Assembly (NCBI RefSeq): GCF_014287515.2
Contig: NZ_CP092473.1
Coordinates: 2,755,001 to 2,819,000 of the forward strand
Source: Roseburia rectibacter
GTDB lineage: Bacteria > Bacillota > Clostridia > Lachnospirales > Lachnospiraceae
Length of the DNA: 64,000 nt
Reading direction: 5' to 3'
Shown here piece after piece: positions 43,754 to 54,500 of this stretch. Numbering within the stretch: position 1 is the first letter of the stretch; every line of letters begins with the position of its first letter. A program made the position numbers and the translations under genes. Under the pieces are notes generated by a model that ran no database searches, had not been told where the DNA came from, and saw nothing but the letters and a program-made list of their open reading frames with translations.

Positions 43754-45266
43754 TTGTGCCACCTCCTGCGATCGCCTGCATTACATGTTCCTGTGTCAGA
43801 TTATCCGTGATCTCACCGACTTTTTCCCCATCTCTTAATACGACAAGGTTCGAACAGGTTCGAAGCATCTCTTCGATCTCAGAAGAAATAAAGATCAGGC
43901 TCTTTCCCTCCTCCGCTAACTGGATCACAAGTTTCTGGATCTCTGTCTTTGTTCCGACATCGATACCACGCGTCGGTTCATCTAAAATTAAAAATTCCGG
44001 ATCGGTCGCAAGCCAGCGCGCTAAGATCACCTTCTGCTGGTTACCACCGGAGAGCTGTTTAATCAGTGTCTCCCTGTTTGCGGTCTTGATCTGAAGAAGT
44101 TCTATGTATTTGTCCGCGATCTCGATCTGCTTACTCATCGGCAGCAGTTTGAATATTCCACGTTTTGCCTGCAGTGCAAGAATAATATTTTCCCTTACCG
44201 ACAGGTCACCTATGATACCTTCTGCCTTTCTGTCATCCGGCAATAGTCCCATTCCAAGGTTCATGGCATCGATCGGAGCATTGATCTTTACTTCTTTTCC
44301 CGCCACTTTCAGCTCTCCGGTCTGATTTTTGTCCGCGCCGTAAATAACACGTGCTAACTCACTTCTACCAGAACCTAAAAGTCCGGTCAATCCGACTACC
44401 TCTCCCTTATGGATCTGTAAGTCAAACGGTTTGATTTTTCCTTTATGGCTCAATCCCTTTGCATCGATAAACAGCGGTTCCTTTGAAAAGTCTTTCGCCT
44501 GCTCTGTTTTTACGGCCGCAAGATCATCAAAATCTTTTCCCATCATTGCCGCAACCAGACGCACCCTCGGCAGTTCTTCGATTGGATATTCCCCGACTAA
44601 TTTACCGTTTCTGAGTACTGTGATACGGTCACAGACCGCATAGACCTGCTCTAAAAAATGGGTTACAAACACGATTGCAACTCCCTTTTCTTTCAGCTGA
44701 CGCATCAGGGTAAATAATTTTTCTACTTCATGGTCATCCAACGATGACGTCGGCTCATCTAAGATAAGTACTTTACATTCCATATCCACCGCTCTCGCGA
44801 TTGCGATCATCTGCTGCAGGGCAAGTGAATATTCTTCCAGATTCTGCGTTACATCAATTTTTATATCCAGACTGTCCATGATCTTTTCCGATTTTGCGAC
44901 CATGGTCTTCCAGTCGATCGTTCCAAGTTTTGTTTTCGGTTCCCTTCCAATAAATAAATTCTCTGCAACACTAAGATTCGGGCAAAGATTTACCTCCTGA
45001 TACACAGTGGAAATGCCCTTTTTCTGTGCATCCAGCGTCGAATGATTGACAACCGGACCATCGATGCCCTCCACATGTATTTCTCCTGCCTCAAATGCAT
45101 TGATTCCTGTCAGACATTTGATCAGCGTAGATTTTCCGGCACCATTTTCCCCCATCAGTGCCATGATCTCACCTTTGCGTAATGTAAGATCCACATGATC
45201 CAATGCTTTTACTCCCGGAAATGTCATGGTTATTCCGCGCATGGTCAATACAACATTACTCTCCAT
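43746..45266 (-). CDS. Sugar ABC transporter ATPase (YtfR-like, double domain)
   Basis: 506 residues with two ABC domains. The first has Walker A GENGAGKST at 39-47, LSVAENLF and Walker B VLILDEPTSSLDD. The second has a degenerate Walker A (GLLGSGRSE), as in RbsA/MglA/YtfR, but a complete signature LSGGNQQKVILARWL and FLILDEPTRGID. It lies between the main binding protein and the permeases and energises uptake. Confidence 0.95.
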   Translation of the reverse strand: MESNVVLTMRGITMTFPGVKALDHVDLTLRKGEIMALMGENGAGKSTLIKCLTGINAFEAGEIHVEGIDGPVVNHSTLDAQKKGISTVYQEVNLCPNLSVAENLFIGREPKTKLGTIDWKTMVAKSEKIMDSLDIKIDVTQNLEEYSLALQQMIAIARAVDMECKVLILDEPTSSLDDHEVEKLFTLMRQLKEKGVAIVFVTHFLEQVYAVCDRITVLRNGKLVGEYPIEELPRVRLVAAMMGKDFDDLAAVKTEQAKDFSKEPLFIDAKGLSHKGKIKPFDLQIHKGEVVGLTGLLGSGRSELARVIYGADKNQTGELKVAGKEVKINAPIDAMNLGMGLLPDDRKAEGIIGDLSVRENIILALQAKRGIFKLLPMSKQIEIADKYIELLQIKTANRETLIKQLSGGNQQKVILARWLATDPEFLILDEPTRGIDVGTKTEIQKLVIQLAEEGKSLIFISSEIEEMLRTCSNLVVLRDGEKVGEITDNLTQEHVMQAIAGGGTNE

Positions 45267-45290
45267 CTTCCTTCACCCTTTCTTTAAAAT

Positions 45291-45313
45291 GGGAGAGACC
45301 AGATGGTCTCCCC
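45291..45313 (-). other. Intercistronic hairpin between binding protein and ATPase genes
   Basis: GGGAGACC...GGTCTCTCCC form a strong stem with ATTTT after it on the coding strand. Partial terminators or stabilisers in this position keep the binding protein message more abundant than the transporter genes. Confidence 0.65.
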
Positions 45314-45337
45314 CGCATTTTATGCCATCAGGTTTGA

Positions 45338-46474
45338 TTAGTACTGGGCATCTACGATTTCTTTTGTGACAACGGTCAGATCCTGATCTTCTCCATTTAC
45401 ATTGATCGTAGAAAGGACATCCTCATTTACGAACCAGTGTTCTGTCATGTATACTTCTTTCTCCGGAGTCTCACCAGCCTGAAGCTGTTTGATAACTTCC
45501 TCTACGAACGGAGCTGCAAGCGGGTTACACTCAAAGTCTGCATTGATGTCACCGGACATTACATACTCAAGTCCTGCGGTACATGCATCAAAGGAAACAA
45601 GGATCACATCACCATCTACACCGTAGGAGATACCAGCTGCCTTCATTGCATCCATTGCACCGAATGCTTCGTTATCGTTCTGGCATACAACAACATTAAA
45701 TTTACCTTCATAACTCTTGATGTAGGACTCCATGACTTCCTGTCCGCCTGCCTGTGTGAAATCACCTGTCTGGGAATCTAAGATATTCCATCCATTTGCA
45801 TCTGCAATCTCTTTAAATCCGTCGGTACGTCCGATCGTTGCGGAAGCTCCGGTAGATCCCTCGATCACAAGTACATTGACATCACTGATGCCCTTTGCAT
45901 CTGTATATGCTTTTAACCACTCTCCTGCTGCAAGACCTTCTGTCTTGAAGTTAGAACCTACCCATGAAACATATTTATCTGAGTCATCGATCGTACGGTC
46001 AATAACGATAACCGGAATTCCTGCTTCCTCGCACTCTGTCAGTACAGTGTCCCATCCGGTTGATACGATCGGATCGATGATGATATAATCAACATCCTGC
46101 TCGATAAATCCTCTGACTGCCTCTAACTGTACTGCAGAATCATTATCACAGTCTACAAACTGAAGATCGTATCCATTGTCTGCGGAAAAAACACTTAAAC
46201 AGGAATCTGTGGAAGCGGTACGCCAGTCAGATTCGTGTCCAACCTGTGCAAAACCAATTGTAACCGTATCACCGCTTGCTGCGGAGCTCTCTGTTCCGGC
46301 TGCCTCTGCGCTGTCATCTGTCTGATCTGCAGCAGCTGCATCATCTGTTTTTGCTGCGGCATCATTGGATGCACCCGCATTACCTGTTGACGTGTTTGCG
46401 CTGTTTCCGCATCCTGCTAACATTGTTGCCCCTAATGCCATACACATTACCATACTCACCAATTTTCTTTTCAT
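45338..46474 (-). CDS. YtfQ-like sugar-binding lipoprotein (main binding protein)
   Basis: 378 residues. Lipobox MLAGCGNS near residue 22 is followed by a low-complexity Ala/Asp/Thr/Ser linker to about residue 68, then the binding fold: IGFAQVGHESDWR, DPIVSTGWDTVL, FEC-NPLAAPF. The ligand loop has changed from the YtfQ form (DGQQKQENQ) to DCDNDSAVQLEAVR. GGGAGG precedes the ATG. It is first in the operon and is preceded by a promoter with AraC-type direct repeats. Confidence 0.92.
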   Translation of the reverse strand: MKRKLVSMVMCMALGATMLAGCGNSANTSTGNAGASNDAAAKTDDAAAADQTDDSAEAAGTESSAASGDTVTIGFAQVGHESDWRTASTDSCLSVFSADNGYDLQFVDCDNDSAVQLEAVRGFIEQDVDYIIIDPIVSTGWDTVLTECEEAGIPVIVIDRTIDDSDKYVSWVGSNFKTEGLAAGEWLKAYTDAKGISDVNVLVIEGSTGASATIGRTDGFKEIADANGWNILDSQTGDFTQAGGQEVMESYIKSYEGKFNVVVCQNDNEAFGAMDAMKAAGISYGVDGDVILVSFDACTAGLEYVMSGDINADFECNPLAAPFVEEVIKQLQAGETPEKEVYMTEHWFVNEDVLSTINVNGEDQDLTVVTKEIVDAQY

Positions 46475-46529
46475 TTCAAAAACCTCCCATAGTTTTTTTA
46501 GATTTGGTTTCGTTGCTAACCATGGTCTA

Positions 46530-46578
46530 ATTATAACTGTGAGAGGTTTTTATGAATACCGAATTAAATTTGAATTAA
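46530..46578 (-). promoter_or_regulatory. Promoter of the sugar operon with direct repeats
   Basis: TATAAT (46535-46530) and a poor -35 (TATTCA, 46558-46553) on the minus strand. Just upstream TTAATTC is repeated at 46578-46572 and 46567-46561, 11 bp apart. This phased pair beside a weak -35 suits activation by the AraC-type regulator encoded at 48-50 kb. Confidence 0.65.
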
Positions 46579-46623
46579 GTATAATTTTTTACTAAATTGT
46601 GAACAGCTTTCATATATTTCGGT

Positions 46624-46661
46624 AAAAAAGTGTATTTTTTTTGGAAAAATGTGTATTTTTT
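46624..46661 (+). repeat. Two AT-rich GTGTATTTTTT repeats upstream of the sugar promoter
   Basis: AAAAAGTGTATTTTTT at 46624-46639 and AAAAATGTGTATTTTTT at 46645-46661, 21 bp apart. They lie between the end of the kinase gene and the promoter. Intrinsic bending or a second regulator site is possible. Confidence 0.4.
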
Positions 46662-48117
46662 ATGAACTGCTTTCTGTTCTTACCGGAATTCTTACCCAGA
46701 CTTCCGTTTCTTCCCCGTAGGTACTCTGCACTTTCAGTCCATATTCCGTGCCATAATGCAACTGGATGCGTTGATTGACATTAAACAGTCCAAAGCCGTC
46801 ATTTTCTTTTTTCGTATTGCCATCCTCTTTTAACATCGCGCATACTTCTGCAAGTCTCTGTTTATCCATCCCGATCCCGTTATCTTTTACCTTAAAGATC
46901 AGGACATCCGCACAACGCTCCGCCGAGACCGTGATATGTCCCTTTCCACGCTTGTTTTTTATGCCATGGTAAAGTGCATTTTCCACTAACGGCTGAAGTG
47001 TCAGTTTGATGACCTCATAACCGTAATATTCCTCCGGGATCGCAATCTCATAATCTAAAATGTCCCGGTAGCGGAACTGCTGGATCTCTAAATAGCTGCG
47101 GATATGCTCTGTCTCTTCTTTCACGGAGACAAACTCCCTTCCCTTACTCAAAGAAGTCCTGAAAAATGTGGACAGGGAGGACACCATCATTACGACCTCG
47201 TCTGTCTTTTTTGACTCGGCAAGCCAGATGATATTATCGAGCGTGTTATATAAGAAATGAGGATTGATCTGCTCCTGCAGCACCCGAAGCTCTGCTGCCC
47301 TTAAATTCAACTCCTCCGTATGGATATCTTCCACAAGGTTGCCGATTTTTTCCACCATCTGGTTAAAACTCTTATTTAGCACCTCAATCTCTTCCGGTCC
47401 GGTTTTCACCGCCCGGATTCTGAAATCGCCACCCCCGGCAGCCACTGCGGCATCGCACAGCTCCCCGATTGGTTCTGTGATGCCCGTCACGATTTTTCTG
47501 CTGACTGCAAATGCACCCACTAAGATCACCAGTAAAATACCGCTCGTGATCGCAATCGCCTGCTCCACATCATTACGGATCCCACCCCGCAGATCCTCCA
47601 TGTTCATGCTCTCGTAATAAATATAATACTGGATCTGTTCCTGGATCAGCTCCGTCAGCACCCTGATATTTAAGTCCAAACTCTCCATATTTGTCTCATA
47701 AGATCCACTGACTAACGCATCTTCCTCAATCTCCTGCACCCTTTTTTCAAGGGTGTCAAGACTCTTTAAAATTCGCGAGAGACGCTGTTTCGCATATGCG
47801 GAATCGGCATCCTCTGCCAATTCCCCAAACACCTCTCTCGCCTCTTTGATCATCTTTTGCGGCTTTTGTGTATCGACTAACTCCTCCGCACGTTCCGAAT
47901 TAACCACGATAATGTACATCACATAGTCGATATCTTCCTTGAATCCGATGTTATATGCATTTGCCTTTGTGATCTTCTCCACAATATGGTCATATTTTGA
48001 CGATACATTGTTGATCATAAAAAGCAAATATGTGATCATAACCGTTAGTGGGATCACACAGATAAGAAGCAGCAGATACAACCTGTTTTTTAATGAAAAT
48101 TTTTTTCTTACGTTCAT
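46660..48117 (-). CDS. YesM/LytS-type sensor histidine kinase
   Basis: 485 residues: membrane helix at about 13-35, an extracytoplasmic helical sensor of about 150 residues, second helix at 190-207, HAMP at 208-258, then the His_kinase domain with EQINPHFLYNTLDN (His-287) and a HATPase end (DNGIGM, GFGLFNVNQRI). This is the usual partner of YesN-type regulators in carbohydrate sensing. Its ATG overlaps the regulator's stop codon in ATGA. Confidence 0.93.
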   Translation of the reverse strand: MNVRKKFSLKNRLYLLLLICVIPLTVMITYLLFMINNVSSKYDHIVEKITKANAYNIGFKEDIDYVMYIIVVNSERAEELVDTQKPQKMIKEAREVFGELAEDADSAYAKQRLSRILKSLDTLEKRVQEIEEDALVSGSYETNMESLDLNIRVLTELIQEQIQYYIYYESMNMEDLRGGIRNDVEQAIAITSGILLVILVGAFAVSRKIVTGITEPIGELCDAAVAAGGGDFRIRAVKTGPEEIEVLNKSFNQMVEKIGNLVEDIHTEELNLRAAELRVLQEQINPHFLYNTLDNIIWLAESKKTDEVVMMVSSLSTFFRTSLSKGREFVSVKEETEHIRSYLEIQQFRYRDILDYEIAIPEEYYGYEVIKLTLQPLVENALYHGIKNKRGKGHITVSAERCADVLIFKVKDNGIGMDKQRLAEVCAMLKEDGNTKKENDGFGLFNVNQRIQLHYGTEYGLKVQSTYGEETEVWVRIPVRTESSS

Positions 48118-49748
48118 AATTTTTCCTGTTCCTGCTCTGGTCTGTCACTCCTGTTTCTGTATTCCCGCGGCGTACACCCCTGTGTCTTTTTAAACAGGTT
48201 ACTGAAATAATGTGCATCCCGGAAACCGACTTCAAATGCAATCTCCGTGGTCTTAGTCCCGGTCGTCCGCAATAACTGTTTTGCCTTATCCATGCGCACC
48301 TTTGTCAGATACTCAACAAACGTCACTCCCGTCTCCTGTCCGAATACAGTGCTGAAATGGCTCGAACTTAAATTTACCTCCGAAGCGACCATATTTAAGG
48401 AGATATCCTCATGATTATAGTTATCTTCTATGTAGGCTTTTGCATGCTGGATCAGATTGTCATATCTGCGTTCCATGCCCTGCTCCCGCAGTTCGATCAC
48501 TGCCCCGAACAGATTTTTGATGTACTCCCTCGCCTGTCCTGCAGTGCCAAGAAAAATTTCCATCTTCTGCGCATCTTTGTACTGTTCCAACAGATTTTCA
48601 CTGGTATATCCGCTTTTTTCCAACACGGAGACCGCGCTCACATACAGATCCATCAGCACATACTGACGCAGCAGAACCGACTGTAAGCTACCGTTTGAGA
48701 TTTTCCGGAAATAATCATCCACAAACCCGGATACTTCCTCTTTTCTTCCTGTATACAAAAACTGTTCCACCTGTCTGCGGTCGATCCCGGACACATTGAG
48801 TTCCCCAAGATCTAATGTCTCTTTTGTTTCCATCTCATTTTCTATCTTCTTTACCTGTTCCGTGATCTTATTTTTCTCTAAGGAATACCGCTTTGCAAAA
48901 AGAAGATTCGCTTCCTCGTAACATTTTTTGATCTCGCTGAACCGTGTGACCGGTATCCCGTATACCGCGGCATAATCGATCTTATTTTCCCCGCAGAGAT
49001 ATATTTCAAGTTCCTGTTCAATGGCATTTTTCAGCTGTTCAAGCGTCACACCATTTTCCTCTTTCAGTACCAGATGATATTCCCCACAGCTTAGTTTTGC
49101 GCGGATCACACTCGAACCGTATGCAAAAAACTGTTCCATATGATCTTCAAATGCTTCATCTTTTTCATAAAACGTCTCCGTCCCATCCTCGAAAAAGAGC
49201 TGTAACATAAAAACATTGTAGCGCTCCGCTGCCAGTTCGATCTCCTGTTCTCTGGCCTCTTTTAACACCTCCGAAAAGGAGTGCTCACCGGATACGATAT
49301 GTCGGAACAGTCTTCTTTTTGTAAGTGTTTTCTGTTCTTTTTCGTTTTTTGTCTCTTCCTGTCTGCCTCTCCTGCCGTAAATTTTTTCTGCGATCCGCCT
49401 GATTGCTTCTAAAAGCTGTGCACTGGTCACCGGTTTCAGCAGATAGTCTTCCACACCGATCGAGATAGCTTCTTTTGCATAATCAAACTCACCATATCCG
49501 CTCAGAATCAGGATACTCGTATCCGGAAGTTCCTGTTTTACGATCCGGCTAAGTTCCAGTCCATCCATAAAAGGCATCCTGATGTCCGTGATCAGGATGT
49601 CCGGTTTTAGTTTCTGAATCATCGGATACGCGAGTTCTCCATCACTCGCCTCACCAACAAATTCAAATCCTTCCTCCTGCCATGCAATATTATTTCGTAT
49701 CCCCTCCCGCATTACAATCTCATCTTCTGCCAGAAAAATTTTCAACAT
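48114..49748 (-). CDS. YesN/AraC-type response regulator
   Basis: About 544 residues. Receiver domain with FLAEDE, phospho-acceptor Asp-55 in LITDIRMPFMDG and the KPVTSAQL end, then a long middle region and a C-terminal AraC DNA-binding domain (DISLNMVASEVNLSSSHFS, EVGFRDAHYFSNLFKKTQG). I used MLKIFLAEDE at 49748 as start; in-frame ATGs at 49766/49763 with GGAAGAAG upstream are an equally fair choice. The frame open to 49823 is excluded because transcription begins near 49807. Regulates the sugar ABC operon by context. Confidence 0.92.
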   Translation of the reverse strand: MLKIFLAEDEIVMREGIRNNIAWQEEGFEFVGEASDGELAYPMIQKLKPDILITDIRMPFMDGLELSRIVKQELPDTSILILSGYGEFDYAKEAISIGVEDYLLKPVTSAQLLEAIRRIAEKIYGRRGRQEETKNEKEQKTLTKRRLFRHIVSGEHSFSEVLKEAREQEIELAAERYNVFMLQLFFEDGTETFYEKDEAFEDHMEQFFAYGSSVIRAKLSCGEYHLVLKEENGVTLEQLKNAIEQELEIYLCGENKIDYAAVYGIPVTRFSEIKKCYEEANLLFAKRYSLEKNKITEQVKKIENEMETKETLDLGELNVSGIDRRQVEQFLYTGRKEEVSGFVDDYFRKISNGSLQSVLLRQYVLMDLYVSAVSVLEKSGYTSENLLEQYKDAQKMEIFLGTAGQAREYIKNLFGAVIELREQGMERRYDNLIQHAKAYIEDNYNHEDISLNMVASEVNLSSSHFSTVFGQETGVTFVEYLTKVRMDKAKQLLRTTGTKTTEIAFEVGFRDAHYFSNLFKKTQGCTPREYRNRSDRPEQEQEKL

Positions 49749-49813
49749 CGTTTCTGTTTCCCCCATCATATCTTCTTCCCGGACTCCCCATCCGCCGGAA
49801 AATCTATATGATG

Positions 49814-49842
49814 AAAATAGCACATTCCATAAAATGTTTCAA
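49814..49842 (-). promoter_or_regulatory. Promoter of the regulator-kinase operon
   Basis: TTGAAA (49842-49837), 17-bp spacer and TATTTT (49819-49814) on the minus strand, directly after the gltD terminator. Confidence 0.65.
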
Positions 49843-49856
49843 TAAACAACTTTTGA

Positions 49857-49915
49857 AAAAGACCGGAGCCGCATGATTTCATATAGTGTCCCAAATCATG
49901 TCACTCCGGTCTTTT
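49857..49915. terminator. Terminator of gltBD
   Basis: GACCGGAG/CTCCGGTC (49861-49868, 49904-49911) plus inner CATGATTT/AAATCATG (49872-49879, 49893-49900), with T-rich flanks on both strands. Confidence 0.9.
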
Positions 49916-49950
49916 ATTATATTATTTCCATCAACAATTCTTATTTTTCC

Positions 49951-51444
49951 CTATTGTACCGACAGGTAAGAATATCCCATCAGGCTCTCATCCACCGCAT
50001 GTGCAACCTCACGTCCTTCACGGATTGCCCACACAACAAGAGACTGTCCTCTGTGCACATCGCCTGCTGCAAATACATTTTTCACACTGGTCGCATATGC
50101 CCCCTCTGCCGTTGATACATTTGTTCTTGCATTCAGTTCAACGCCAAACGCATCCGCAACATATTTTTCGGTTCCAAGGAATCCTGCTGCGATCAGAACC
50201 AGATCTGCATCAAGTTTCGTCTCAGACCCCGGTACCTCTGTCATCATCATACGTCCGGTCTTTTCATCTTTTTTACTCTCTAACTTCACGGTAATAATAC
50301 CATTTAAGTTGCCATTTTTATCTTTTAAGAACTCTTTGACTGTCGTCTGGTAGATACGCGGATCATGCCCGAATACAGCAATTGCTTCCTCCTGACCGTA
50401 GTCTGTCTTGCAGACTTTCGGCCACTCCGGCCACGGGTTGTTCTCTGCTCTGGTATCCGGTGCTTTCGGCATCATCTCAAGCTGTGTCACGCTCGCGCAG
50501 CCATGGCGGATGGATGTTCCGACACAGTCGTTTCCGGTATCACCGCCACCGATGATGACCACTTTTTTGCCCTTTGCAGAAATATAATTGTTATCTTTCA
50601 GGTCGGAATCTAAAAGACTCTTTGTGGTTGCCTTTAAGAAATCCACTGCAAAGTAAATGCCCTTTGCATCACGTCCCGGTGCCTTAATGTCTCGCGGATT
50701 TTTTGCACCGCAGGCTAAGATCACGCGGTCATAATCCTTTAACAGCTTGGCAGCTTTTACGTCTTTGCCCACGTTGACTCCTGTGATAAATTCCACACCT
50801 TCTTCTTTCATGATATCCACTTTACGGTCGATCACCCATTTTTCCAGTTTCATGTTCGGGATACCATACATCAAAAGTCCGCCGACACGGTCGTCACGTT
50901 CAAACACCGTCACCTGATGCCCACGCTTATTTAACTGGTCTGCTGCGGCAAGTCCTGCAGGACCGGAACCGATGATTGCAACTTTCTTTCCGGTACGCAC
51001 TCTCGGCGGTTTTGCTGCTGCATATCCCTTTTCATAAGCATTTTCAATAATGCCGTGCTCGTTTGCCTTACAGGTGACCGGATCTTCCCAGTGACCGCAG
51101 GTGCAGGCCGCCTCACAGAGTGCCGGGCACACGCGCGATGTAAATTCCGGGAAGTTGTTGGTTTTCTTTAAACGGTTATATGCCTGTTCCCAGTTTCCGG
51201 TATAGACAAGATCATTCCACTCCGGTACCAGATTGTGCAGCGGACATCCGCTTGTCATTCCCATGATGGTCATACCGGACTGGCAGAACGGCACACCGCA
51301 GTTCATGCATCTTGCGCCCTGAACCTGCTGTTTTTCCATGGAAAGTGGAATATGAAATTCCTTAAAATTTTTGATGCGCTCCTTCGGCTCGATCGCTTTC
51401 GCATCTTCTCTCTCGTAATCTATAAATCCAGTTGGTTTTCCCAT
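49951..51444 (-). CDS. gltD: Glutamate synthase (NADPH) small subunit
   Basis: 497 residues. Takes electrons from NADPH through FAD to the large subunit. N-terminal Cys motifs for 4Fe-4S clusters (CMNCGVPFC, CPALCEAACTC), the FAD fold VAIIGSGPAGLAAADQL, and the NADPH fold VVIIGGGDTGNDC. It follows gltB by 58 bp and ends at a strong terminator. Confidence 0.96.
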   Translation of the reverse strand: MGKPTGFIDYEREDAKAIEPKERIKNFKEFHIPLSMEKQQVQGARCMNCGVPFCQSGMTIMGMTSGCPLHNLVPEWNDLVYTGNWEQAYNRLKKTNNFPEFTSRVCPALCEAACTCGHWEDPVTCKANEHGIIENAYEKGYAAAKPPRVRTGKKVAIIGSGPAGLAAADQLNKRGHQVTVFERDDRVGGLLMYGIPNMKLEKWVIDRKVDIMKEEGVEFITGVNVGKDVKAAKLLKDYDRVILACGAKNPRDIKAPGRDAKGIYFAVDFLKATTKSLLDSDLKDNNYISAKGKKVVIIGGGDTGNDCVGTSIRHGCASVTQLEMMPKAPDTRAENNPWPEWPKVCKTDYGQEEAIAVFGHDPRIYQTTVKEFLKDKNGNLNGIITVKLESKKDEKTGRMMMTEVPGSETKLDADLVLIAAGFLGTEKYVADAFGVELNARTNVSTAEGAYATSVKNVFAAGDVHRGQSLVVWAIREGREVAHAVDESLMGYSYLSVQ

Positions 51445-51502
51445 TGCTCATATCCTCCATCGTGATGCCCTGCGGCACTTGCCGCAGGAACATCTTGCTT
51501 AT

Positions 51503-54500
51503 TTAACCTCTCGTGTTTGCATAAAATGCTTCGATCTGCGCCTGTTCCGAGGATAAACCTTTCTCCTCCATCTGAACGATCGCCATCAGCATCCGGTTAT
51601 AATCGTATGGAATGACCTTTTTGAATTTCGGCAGATATTCGCTGAAATTGTCAAGGATTGCTTTTCCTTTCTCGGAATTGGTCAATGCCACATGCTCTTT
51701 GATCATATCCTTTAATTCCATAACATCATATTTATTGGATATTTCTTCGGAAAATACCATTTCTTTGTTCATTCTTGTATACAGATCGTTGTCCTCGTCG
51801 AGCACATATGCGATACCGCCGCTCATACCTGCTGCAAAGTTCTTTCCAGTCTTACCGAGGACTACGACACGACCGCCGGTCATGTATTCACATCCATGGT
51901 CGCCGACTCCCTCAACAACTGCGGATGCACCGGAGTTGCGGACACAGAAACGCTCGCCTGCGACACCGCTGATAAATGCTTTTCCGCTGGTTGCACCATA
52001 GAGGGCAACGTTACCGATGATGATGTTCTCATCTTTTTTGTATTTCACGCCTGCCGGAGCATAGACAACCAGTTTTCCACCGGAAAGTCCTTTTCCAAAG
52101 TAGTCATTGGAATCTCCGACTAACTCTAAGGTCAGTCCTTTCGGGATAAATGCGCCGAAACTCTGTCCGCCTGCGCCGCTGCATTTTACGATAAAGGTAT
52201 CTTCCGGGAGTCCCTCGCCGCCGTATTTCTTGGTGATCTCGGAACCGAAGATCGTACCGAAGGAACGATCGGTGTTGGTCACTTCCACGTCAATGCTTCT
52301 GCTCTGCTGTTTTTCAAGTGCCGGTCCTAACTGTTTTAAGAGCACCGTGATATCTTTTGATTTTTCCAACTCGAAATCATAAACCTGTTTCGGATCAAAG
52401 ATGACTTTCTTTTTCTGGTCTGCAAACGGGTTGTTTAAGATCTTGGAAAGATCGATCTCTTTCTCCCTGCCGCTTAAATCATCACGAACCTTTAACAGAT
52501 CGCTTCTGCCGACCATCTCATCGATCGTCTTACAGCCAAGTTTTGCCATGTACTCTCTCAGCTCTGCCGCGATAAAACGCATGAAGTTCTCAACATACTC
52601 CGGTTTTCCTGCAAAACGTTTGCGGAGTTCCGGGTTCTGTGTTGCAATACCTGCCGGACAGGTATCCAAGTTACATACACGCATCATGACACAGCCTAAA
52701 GTTACAAGCGGTGCGGTCGCAAAACCATATTCTTCTGCGCCGAGCAGTGCTGCGATTGCAACGTCACGTCCGCTCATCAGTTTCCCATCTGTTTCAATGC
52801 GGACTTTGTTTCTAAGTCCATTCATGATCAGCGTCTGGTGTGTCTCAGAAAGTCCAAGCTCCCAAGGAAGACCTGCATTGTGGATAGAGCTTGCCGGAGC
52901 TGCACCGGTACCACCGTCATAACCAGAGATCAGTACAACCTGTGCACCAGCTTTTGCAACACCAGCTGCAACGGTACCCACACCTGCCTCAGATACCAGT
53001 TTTACTGTGATTCTCGCATCACGGTTCGAGTTCTTTAAGTCAAAGATCAACTGTTCAAGATCCTCGATGGAGTAGATATCGTGATGTGGCGGCGGGGAAA
53101 TAAGAGCCACACCCGGTGTGGAAAGTCTTGTTTTTGCGATCCACGGATAAACTTTTTTGCCCGGAAGATGTCCGCCTTCACCAGGTTTAGCGCCCTGTGC
53201 CATTTTGATCTGGATTTCCTGTGCACTGACTAAGTACTGGCTGGTAACACCAAAACGTCCGGATGCGACCTGTTTGATCGCAGAACAACGGTTCACACTG
53301 CTGTTTTTACTTGCGATACGTTCTGCATCCTCACCACCTTCACCGGAGTTGGATTTACCGTGCAGACGGTTCATTGCGATCGCAAGTGTCTCATGCGCTT
53401 CCTGTGAAATAGAACCATAGGACATAGCACCTGTTTTAAATCTCTGAACAATAGATTCCACACTCTCGACTTCTTCAAGCGGCACGCCCTTTTTCGGATA
53501 ATTGAAATCCATCAGTCCACGCAGTGTGATCTCTCTTTCTTCCTTATTTACTAAATCTGTATACTGTTTAAATAACTCATAATCGCCACGTCTGGTTGCT
53601 TCCTGTAACAGATGGATCGTTGCCGGGTTATAAAGGTGTGGATCTGCCCCGCTTCTCATCTTATGACGTCCGCGGCTCTCTAAGGTCAGATCGGATTCAA
53701 GTCCGAGCGGATCATAGGCTGCGGAGTGAAGCTCATTGACATCGTTTTCGATATCTTTTAATGTGATACCGCCAATACGGCTGACTGTGTTGGTAAAATA
53801 TTTGTCAATGACATTTTTATCGATACCGATCGCCTCGAAGATCTTAGAACCTTCGTAAGACTGGATCGTGGAAATACCCATCTTGGATGCGATCTTTACG
53901 ATGCCGTTTAAGATTGCATTGTTATAATCCTGTACTGCTGCATAGTAATCTTTGTCAAGCATATGCTCGTCTACAAGCTGTTTTACTGTATCCTGTACCA
54001 GATATGGGTTGATTGCGCAGGCACCATAGCCAAGCAGTGTTGCAAAATGATGTACCTCTCTCGGTTCACCGGACTCTAAGATCATCGCAACGGATGTTCT
54101 CTTTTTCGTTCTTACCAGATGCTGCTGTAAGGCAGATACGGCGAGCAGTGATGGGATCGGTACATGGTTCTCATCAATTCCACGGTCGGAAAGGATGAGG
54201 ATATTTGCACCATCTCTGTATGCACGGTCTGCCTCCACAAACAGACGGTCGATCGCTTTTTCAAGGCTTGTGTTTTTATAATAAATGATCGGAATCACTT
54301 CTACCTTAAATCCCGGCACCTTCATAGCTTTGATCTTCATCAGGTCTGTGTTTGTCAGGATCGGGTTATTAACCTTTAACACCTGACAGTTCTCTGCCTT
54401 TTCCTCTAAGAGGTTACCGTCCTCACCGATATAAACTGTTGTGGATGTTACAACTTTCTCACGGATCGAATCGATTGGCGGGTTTGTTACCTGTGCGAAC

